Shown here: positions 57,027 to 64,000 of the stretch, one piece after another
Layout of the letters: the number at the start of each line of letters is the position of its first letter
How positions within the stretch are numbered: the first letter of the stretch is position 1
Assembly (NCBI GenBank): GCA_029747585.1
Contig: JAPEVF010000008.1
Span: forward strand, 124,001-188,000
Length of the DNA stretch: 64,000 nt
Origin: Pleurotus djamor
Lineage: Eukaryota > Basidiomycota > Agaricomycetes > Agaricales > Pleurotaceae
Direction: 5' to 3'
Notes under the pieces: model-generated
Database searches by the model: none
Seen by the model: only the letters and a program-made list of their open reading frames with translations
Told to the model about the DNA's origin: nothing
Program-made: the position numbers and the translations under genes

Positions 57027-57124
57027 CGTCGTCGTTGTCGTGGCCGACGTCAAGCAAGGGGAATGATTACGTAATATGTGCTAGCGAAAATTCAAGCTTT
57101 CCATCTTTTGCCGCGGTGACCGTC
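57027..57124. promoter_or_regulatory. 98-base divergent promoter with TTACGTAA palindrome
   Basis: Between the DUF1279 and SPE2 start codons lies ATTACGTAAT (57066-57075), whose TTACGTAA core is a bZIP/Yap-type site. On the SPE2 strand it lies within a three-codon uORF (ATG ATT ACG TAA, 57063-57074), followed by ATG TGC TAG (57076-57084). Confidence 0.5.
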
Positions 57125-58474
57125 ATGATCGACTCTGACATCGACGCTTCTTCTTCAACCACAACCATCACCATCACCGACGACGACTCTGCATCCTCGT
57201 CTGCTCCGTTCGAAGGACCAGAAAAGCTATTAGAAATATGGTTTGCTCCCTCAGCTAGCCAAGTCCCTGATGCCAACGATCCCACCCCAGATGGCAGAAC
57301 AGGGCTGCGCAAGGTCAGCCGACAGGTCTGGGAAGAGATGCTTGACATCGTCAAATGCAAGGTTCTTTCCGTCGTAGAGGGATCGGACATAGATGCATAT
57401 CTCCTCAGGTATGTTCTATATCACCTCTCTGATCATACAGTCTCTCATTTCCGGCTTCATAGCGAATCTTCTCTTTTCGTATCTGCGCATCGTTTAATCC
57501 TCAAGACATGTGGGACGACTCTAAACCTACTTGGTCTTCCTAGAATCATCGAAATTGCATCATCCAACTGCTCCATGCCTGCTGTTCATCGCTTCTTCTA
57601 TTCTCGCAAATCCTTCATGTTTCCTGAGCGACAGCACGGGCCACACAAGGACTGGAAGAACGAAGTCGAATTCCTCGATGGCATCTTCCGAAATGGCGCG
57701 GCCTATACCGTTGGAAAGGTTAACGGCGATCACTGGCTGCTTTACATGACCACCCCCAGCGACACCACAATCTACCCTGCATCAGCACCCTCCTTACACG
57801 TTCAAGACTATACCATAGAGATTTTGATGAGCGATTTATCTTACCCCGCTTGTCAACCATTCCATTCCGATCCATCTTCTCGCCTCAGTCCTTCCAGTCA
57901 CGCGCAAGACCTCTCTGCTCATCTCGGTATATCTGACATTTTCCCCCGGGACATAACCCATCTCGACGCTTACTCATTCACTCCATGCGGCTACTCCTGC
58001 AACGCTCTGATCAAGTGGGTCGACCCAGAGGCTACTGAGGTCGATCGCAATGCTCGCATGGGAGAGGGTTATTACACGATCCACGTTACCCCAGAAGAAG
58101 GCTGGTCGTACGCCAGCTTCGAATGCAATGTCCCACTTGCACATCGCTCGTCGTCAGAGCTTTCTCCGACGGCTATGCCAGACCTCGTGGCCCTTATACA
58201 GAGAGTGGTCCGCATCTTCCAGCCAGGGAGGCTCAGCTTGACTCTCTTTGTATCAAGCGAGGATAACGCCAATGAAGATGGAGAGAGCGCCGTAGAAGAA
58301 GCTCAGAAAGCTTTCAAGGCAGCCCTGACTTCACATCCACTCAAAGACCCCCTGTCAAGCCATGGCACCTCACCGGCCTATCGTCGTACTGATAAAATCA
58401 ACTACGAGTTCAGGGAGTACGATCTTGCCTTCGCCAGTTTCGAGCTTCAACGCACAAATGGGGTGACTACGTAA
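57125..58474 (+). CDS. SPE2: S-adenosylmethionine decarboxylase proenzyme
   Basis: Exons 57125-57408 and 57463-58474 join within the cleavage site S|ESSLFV. FEGPEKLLEIWF, LKTCGTTLNLLGLPRIIEIA, KVNGDHWLLYM, HLDAYSFTPCGYSCNAL and HVTPEEGWSYASFE are the family signatures. The proenzyme self-cleaves before the second Ser of SESS to form a pyruvoyl group. Decarboxylated AdoMet then supplies aminopropyl groups for spermidine and spermine. All catalytic positions are present. The single 54-base intron is a multiple of three without a stop, so retained transcripts would still be open but with a disrupted segment before the cleavage site. C-terminal length is normal. Confidence 0.96.
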   Translation: MIDSDIDASSSTTTITITDDDSASSSAPFEGPEKLLEIWFAPSASQVPDANDPTPDGRTGLRKVSRQVWEEMLDIVKCKVLSVVEGSDIDAYLLRYVLYHLSDHTVSHFRLHSESSLFVSAHRLILKTCGTTLNLLGLPRIIEIASSNCSMPAVHRFFYSRKSFMFPERQHGPHKDWKNEVEFLDGIFRNGAAYTVGKVNGDHWLLYMTTPSDTTIYPASAPSLHVQDYTIEILMSDLSYPACQPFHSDPSSRLSPSSHAQDLSAHLGISDIFPRDITHLDAYSFTPCGYSCNALIKWVDPEATEVDRNARMGEGYYTIHVTPEEGWSYASFECNVPLAHRSSSELSPTAMPDLVALIQRVVRIFQPGRLSLTLFVSSEDNANEDGESAVEEAQKAFKAALTSHPLKDPLSSHGTSPAYRRTDKINYEFREYDLAFASFELQRTNGVTT

Positions 58475-58877
58475 ATTCGGTGAGTCCTTCCCCCAGNTCG
58501 TTCTCTACCCGTCCTAATAGCACCCCCTCCAGTAAGACAACATCCCTGTAGTTATCTGAAGCAAATGGATATTATCACCTCTTCTTTGATCCGTCTATTC
58601 TATTTTCCGCCTCCCAAAGGCGATAGAAGTTCAAATTCTTCTACGAGCCACCTCTAAATCACATCGCGGTTCAGGGATTTTGACTGCTCCGATCAGCATC
58701 CATAAGGACATGTGATAAGATCCAACCTCTGGGTACTTCATGACTTTACGAGGGCGGCTTGTAGCGATCGTCCATCCNCAGTTGATGGCAAAACATTCTG
58801 CAGACACACAAGCATTCCTACCTGCTCNTGCGACTTCGCCAAGTTAAAATGTCTTCGCCTGACTTGTGTNTTTCGCT
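58475..58877. other. Intergenic region, no gene seen
   Basis: It is 403 bases between SPE2 and the PP2C gene, with a few Ns at its right end. No features. Confidence 0.5.
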
Positions 58878-60285
58878 ATGTCTAGCCTCATACAACTCCC
58901 CAGCGCGGACTCNTCAGAGCATCTTCAAGCTCTGGCTGAAGTCAGTGGATTTGCCTTAACCGACATGGGCATTGCTGGTCAAGGACCTTGGCCGTATCGG
59001 AGGCTCACACGACCTGATGTCTTTACAGAGCTCTTCCGTCTATCTGAGGCGCGCTCGGTCAGCAATATGAATGTGGATGTGCTGAGCTTTCAGCCTTGCC
59101 TTACAGCAGAGAACCAGGATCGCTACGTCGCTCAAAGNTGGGATCTCGTTGACGGAGCATGGACATTCTGCGCTGTCTTTGACGGTAGTTTCTCTCCTAC
59201 CTGGACANCGACACGCATTCTAACCACGCTTTGTAGGACATGTCGATGTNCATTGTGTTGACTACGCTCGCGATACCCTCCCAACATNGATNAAAGAGTC
59301 TCTGGCCAAGGCCCTTGAGGAGTCCAGTACTGCCCTCGTCCACCCTGAAATNATCAGCCAGCTGCTGTCAGCTGCTGTCACGACACTCGACAACGATTTG
59401 ACCTCACAACTCATGGAAATCGTTCCGGCAGACCTGNTTGAAAGAGATATGACTCCAGACGACGTCGCACAGATCGAGCAAGCAGACCGCTTGACTACTA
59501 TTCCCAAGTGCTTGAGTGGCTCTGCNGTCGTTTGCAGTTTGGTCGACCCTGCCAAAGCCAANCTTTGGATCACGAGTCTGGGCGACTGTCAGGCTGGTAT
59601 GATGTCTGATACCTCCGTTGACATGTTCTGACCCATNGNCCAGTACTTGGGCTGAANGANGGCACNGATTGGCATGGNGNCGACGTTGGNGTCGTGCACA
59701 ANACGTCTTCTGTGGAAGAAACACGGCGTTTAGAACAGGAACATCCCGGAGAACCTCATTGTCTTACAAATGGGCGCGTCCTTGGCTTCCTCGAGCCCAC
59801 CCGAGGTATGGTCTTCATTGAAATCCAAGTGAATACCCTTCTCATAACNCTCTTGNNNAGCAATCGGCGANACCTGGCTCAAAGTATCTAAAGACTATAT
59901 TGAACGCTTCTTTCTNCATGTCAAGCAGGATTGGGTCTCCAACCACACCCTACGGCGTTGTGCCAATTCCATCCTAACCCCTCCTTACATCAGTAACGTA
60001 CCCGACGTTCTTCATTATCCATTGTCAGAGCAGCACCAGTTTATCCTTCTTTGCTCCGATGGCCTCAGAGAATTATACGATGGTCAGGGACAACGTCTAG
60101 CCAACCACTGGGCTTCGATCATTGGACGCATTGAAGACTCCGGAGAGGCCACCAACTTGGCTGCGCGTCTCCTTGAGGATGCGATTGGAGAAGACCTCAC
60201 CAGAGCATCCCAGCTTCTTACGGTGGAGATGGAAGAGAGCTGGATTGATGATACTACGATTATTATNCAGCGTATCCGAGTGTAG
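58878..60285 (+). CDS. PP2C-type protein phosphatase
   Basis: Exons 58878-59184, 59237-59596, 59644-59805 and 59861-60285 give about 417 residues. Conserved segments: ENQDRYVAQ, FCAVFDGHVD (metal-binding Asp and the DG of PP2C), SAVVCSLVDPAKA.LWITSLGDCQAV, HCLTNGRVLGFLEPTRGIGD, HQFILLCSDGLRELY, and WIDDTTII near the end. The order is that of Mg/Mn-dependent serine/threonine phosphatases, most like the pyruvate-dehydrogenase-phosphatase branch. The usual GHGG is GHVD, a family variation. Targets are unknown. No presequence is obvious. Many Ns fall at third positions. Confidence 0.85.
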
Positions 60286-60386
60286 GATAAAGGTACAATG
60301 TTGTCGCTAATAGGCAGTACAAATGGTGCTTAAAGAAAGAATAAACATAAATAGACATGGAACAAGAAACGGTGCGTAGGTGGCCA

Positions 60387-62018
60387 CTACAAACATGTAT
60401 CAGACGAAGATTCAACCTTACTAACCTGACTAGCCCTTCTAGCATGTATTTTACACAAGGGACACAGGCGTATGAAGATCTCTATCATGGGCCAGGTGAC
60501 AAATGCCTGTCGAGAAAAGCGACTGAGTTTTCTCGCGGAGCCCGCATAAGAGAGAAAAATACTCACAATACCGGCTTTTCGCAACTCGAAGACCATGGCA
60601 GGAGGAGACCCATGGGAACTATGTGCATACGCAAGGACGTCATATAATTGGTTCCGAACAGGCCAACGCTCGAACGCTATATGAAATGTCAGACAAGTTA
60701 CAACAGAAAGCGAGACGTGGTTGACCTTGGGCATAGTCAACATTCNCATGGGGGTCACTTTCGACNTTGCTGACTCCGTCAATGTCACTACGATACGCTT
60801 TGAGCAACTTGGCAGCGTCGGCTTCGGCCATCTGGAAAACNGCCTCCCTGGGAACAAGCAACAAGCTGTACTTCGATGACCCTGAGCATACGTGATGCAA
60901 GGATATCCAGTTTCGAAGGCGAGTGGTCAGCTTCGATGTGTCTTTCCTCGAAAGTGATCGAGATACGGAAGCGTATACATCCGGAAGTAGAGATGCGGTT
61001 TCCTTGAGTTCCGGCATGAGGTCGCTAATGAAGGCCGAGGCATTCGCATCAAATTCCTCGCGATTGGGCATCTCTGCAAGCGGGACGCTACCAAGGCGTT
61101 GGAGAATCATTTCAGGCAATGGCGTGAATGAAGGGTGTGACCAAGGTTGAACATATGACCCATTGACGATCATGCCTTGGCCAGGGGAAAAGGAATGGGA
61201 GATAAATGAGAGAGAGCTTTCCCCAGATGCGAGTTTAGGTGCCGTGGAGGGTCCTGGGGCATCCGAGGCCATGGTATGAAGGTAGTCTGCGGTAAATCGT
61301 CCTGTTTGGGTCTGCGCAGAGTTCTCTAACCCTGGCGACCCCATGGGCGGAGAAGATCTAGGGGAGTTTTCATTCATAGCCGAAGTAGTGGCAGAAGCAA
61401 CATTCTGCCCATAAAAGGTATGTGCACGCTTGGAGTCAGATATACCGTCAGGCTGGGCTGGGCTGGCGGTAGGGGAATCGGGTTTGTGAGGGGGTCGAGG
61501 AGATTCTGGTTCGTGTAGAGCGGATTGGTCCATGACGGCTTTGTGTCGCTTTTTCGGAGTGTAGTTGCATTCTGCACCATCATCTTCGCTGCAGTGATTG
61601 CACACTGGTAAATTGCGGTCACACTGGCAACAGCTTAATAGAAAGCACGGAGATGGTGGAATATAAATCGTACCTTGAGGTTTTTCCGTCGACAACGATC
61701 ACATCTGGGGATGCCTCTGTGAGCAGGAGTTGGCAAAGGCGTATATCGACATTCCCTTCCAGCGGCCCAGGAACAATGATTACATGTCGGTAGAATTCGA
61801 TCACACTGGTAAAGTTAGTAAGAGCAAGCAGTGCAAGAGCCGAGGCGTTTGACCTTTAAGTTGTTGAGGCGACAGTGGTCGCAGCGTGGCTTACCGCGTC
61901 GCCCAATCCAAGCAGACTGGCGGGCCACGTACGTTCTGGGATTTGGAATTTTTATGGTGAGCTGACTGTCGACGAGGTTATCCTTTCCAGAGTCTGTTTC
62001 GTCTTGAGAATCGACCAT
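60387..62018 (-). CDS. Transcription factor with two tandem Zn2Cys6 clusters
   Basis: The start is MVDSQDETDSGKDNLVDSQL. The first cluster reads CDHCRLNNLK|CDRILP, then CNHCSWAAGREC. A short linker (YTPLPTPAHRGIP) leads to a second cluster CDRCRRKNLK|CDRNLP, then CNHCSEDDGAECNYTPKK. Both clusters are interrupted by an intron at the same codon (NLK|C). Each has six cysteines in zinc-cluster spacing. The middle is Ser/Pro-rich (NENSPRSSPPMGSP). A C-terminal helical region (LAEMPNREEFDANASAFI, LRNWISLHHVCS) precedes ..IRLCPLCKIHARRASQ. The stop is TAG at 60387. It probably binds DNA in the nucleus; targets are unknown. It converges on the PP2C gene. Confidence 0.88.
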
Positions 62019-62447
62019 AGGTACTTGCAGATCGCGTCAATGCTATGCAGAAAAGGTTTGGAGATGTTACTCACTGGTGGCTCAGGAGCAGAGAACTTGG
62101 AAGCTCAGGGTACCAATGAAGACACCTTGCGTATATTTTGAATGGGTTCCAGAGCTGCAAGAAGTGTGCAGCGTTCGGGTAATATAAAGAACGCGGTGGG
62201 AGAGTGAACGTTGAGACAAAACGAGGATGTAAGAACTTCGAACTTACTGTGACACACAGGCCGTGACGGCGTGACTCTCATTGTCCAAATTAGGAATACG
62301 TGGTTCAGAAGGTATCTTCGGATGCAACCGAGCCCCGCGCCCTGTATCATTGCAGAAGCGCACTCTCTCTTCCTATTATCCTAATAAGTTGCGCGTTGGA
62401 TAAATTTGCGATACAAGGTCAATTGGAAATACAACGATGTAATGTAA
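62019..62447. other. Upstream region of the zinc-cluster gene
   Basis: An upstream exon reading KFSAPEPP before a GTGAGT donor (62071-62066) could belong to the factor but does not join in frame. Otherwise nothing is recognised. Confidence 0.3.
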
Positions 62448-63220
62448 TTATACAATTGTGTGGACCAATGAAAACCGAACGCATCGAAAATGGGTAAGGA
62501 AGAGTGAATCAGTCTTTCCAAGCAACGATAAAATCTTCGTGGAAAACGGTGGTGGACGGAAGTAGTGCAAGAAGATCACGGGTGTAGATGAAGATCTGGT
62601 GCGCCGCACATACGTCTGGGTTTTTGATGTTGAGCCAACGAGGTCAGGTTTATGATTGGCGACAGAAACCTCGATGTAGACAAAGCTGATGTTTTGAAGA
62701 GCATTCGTAGCTATTGTCACGGCAGCATTCCACGAGCAAGCTAGAAGGTCGTCTTGCAACATAGAGTCGTGGAGAAAGTGACATTCGAGTGAGCTTGTAG
62801 ATTTCGCATAACTTCTCCCAGAAGGTATTAGCGCGGCAAACGTTTCCTGGTATTCAAATTGCCACTGCATCAGTGTAACATGGGATGCGTCATGCGTTTT
62901 CCAGAGCCCAGTATGTTTCCAACCCATGGAGGGGCATCGGACCGACGCGCAACGCAGTAAACATCATAAACTTCGTCAAGGGGTAACGTGAGCTGATGTT
63001 GGTTATCATGGGGAAGTTACCTATACGGTTCGTTAAGCCAATCAACTCAAGGNCAACGAAGGAAGCCCTGCCTTGGATAGTTCTCGCTGGCAAGGTCGAG
63101 GAAACGTGGGAGCCANCTGTGATTTCAACCTTCGTGATCATGAAAGCCTTGAATGCTGATGTAGCTATTCTGAGAGAATACACCTTGGACCGGCGATCGC
63201 GCTCTCGTCATAGGCACTAG
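62448..63220 (-). pseudogene. Unrecognised or degenerate minus-strand coding remnant
   Basis: Two overlapping frames (63183-62890 and 62927-62448) read as globular protein, e.g. KAFMITKVEITVGSHVSSTL and ECHFLHDSMLQDDLLACSWN. The switch between them near 62900 lacks a clean splice pair. No family is recognised; a broken or lineage-specific gene is possible. Confidence 0.3.
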
Positions 63221-64000
63221 AGGTTGATTTAGAGCCTTGAAAAAGGTAGTAGTGCGTATCAATTCTGCGCTATCGCGGTCAGCATTACCTGCCTGAGGTG
63301 CTCCCNAAGNNGGGTTCCAATGTNGTANATGACACAGCAGTGATCGTTATCAGGCTTTTCATGAACAGACTTCGGGGTGATCCGCAAATGATCTGAATAG
63401 AAAACAATCAGGAACAAGGTTGAGTTATGGTTTAGTCGGTATCGACTCTACGTTGAGTGGGCTTTGTGATGAGGGGTTAGGAAGGGTAACATAGAGATGT
63501 GTAGCAGAAACTCGAAGGGAAGTAGGAGANNNNNNNNNNNTCACNAAGTTATGGTCAAGGAAGTTGATCGAAGAGTATGGGCGCTTGTTTCTTATTGCAA
63601 GCGCCCCGAATTTCCGTCGCGGTTCCAACTTCCGTTCAACTGTTACAACTACNNNNTGGTTCCAAGTTCCAACCGCTCATGTCTTCGTTTACTCTGGTCT
63701 CGTCATTCCGTCCCGTTCTCCGTTGTTTCAGAACTCAAGTTAGGCTCAATGCAACCATATCATCCTCTGGCGCTGAATCTGGCACGTCCAAGTTGTCCCG
63801 TCCCGTTCGACCCGTGCTCAACAGCTTTCTAACGTTTAGACATACGTCAACGGCTCATGAATGAGGTCAAGTCTTCCATGAAAGTTGGTCGCCCTTTTCC
63901 CCCGAGGTGTCCTTACATGGTCTAATGAATTTTCAAATTCCAGGCCAAAGACACGTTAACTTCTACAACACTTCGTGTGAGTCCGTTGCAGAACCCGTAA
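63221..64000. other. Low-information end of window with assembly gap
   Basis: Runs of N at 63530-63540 and 63653-63656 mark gaps. Short open frames on both strands show no recognisable protein. Confidence 0.5.

Noticed and set aside
1..64000. tRNA, rRNA, transposon and prokaryotic defence genes
   Set aside because: No tRNA-like arms, terminal inverted repeats, reverse transcriptase or transposase motifs were seen. Small structured RNAs cannot be excluded by eye.

Overview
The window is nuclear DNA of a basidiomycete fungus, most likely an Agaricomycete. About 30 genes lie close together on both strands. Nearly all are cut by many short GT-AG introns of about 45-80 bases. The gene set fits: a velvet regulator, class IV chitin synthase, Rax2, DUF3712 and DUF3684 giants, CYSTM peptides and Zn2Cys6 factors. 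I joined exons by hand from splice signals and reading phase. Where boundaries are listed the phases close exactly; elsewhere only the outer limits are given.

Layout. 0-11 kb: a P-loop kinase, a mitochondrial TPR protein divergent from TIM23, a velvet protein, a CYSTM peptide, cytochrome c1, an Arp9-like actin-related protein and ribosomal protein eL30. 11-17.5 kb: a lineage-specific region built by tandem duplication, with two paralogous unknown genes and a decayed copy of the 3' end of the next gene. 17-22 kb: an ADF-H/coiled-coil/PH protein, a steroid-reductase-like membrane protein and a SET-domain protein. 23-40 kb: two giant genes (DUF3712 membrane protein and DUF3684 GHKL-ATPase/sacsin-like protein) with a small basic protein between them. 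39.8-54 kb: a broken fragment of the chitin synthase gene, a small membrane protein, chitin synthase itself, a dual-specificity phosphatase, REI1, and a RAX2 carrying a C-terminal SH3 domain. 54-62 kb: a complex I subunit, a small unknown protein, an RPEL protein, a DUF1279 protein divergent from AdoMet decarboxylase, a PP2C phosphatase and a factor with two zinc clusters. 62-64 kb: low-information sequence with a gap.

Themes. Respiration and mitochondrial biogenesis (TIM23, TPR protein, CYT1, complex I subunit, DUF1279) and polarity, cell wall and actin (CHS, RAX2, ADF-H/PH, RPEL) recur, but there is no operon-like cluster or metabolic island. Several neighbours share short divergent promoters. 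Single Ns are clustered and fall mostly at third codon positions, which suggests a consensus of two diverged nuclear haplotypes. A few coding regions also carry single-base disruptions. I see no tRNA, rRNA, CRISPR array or intact transposon.
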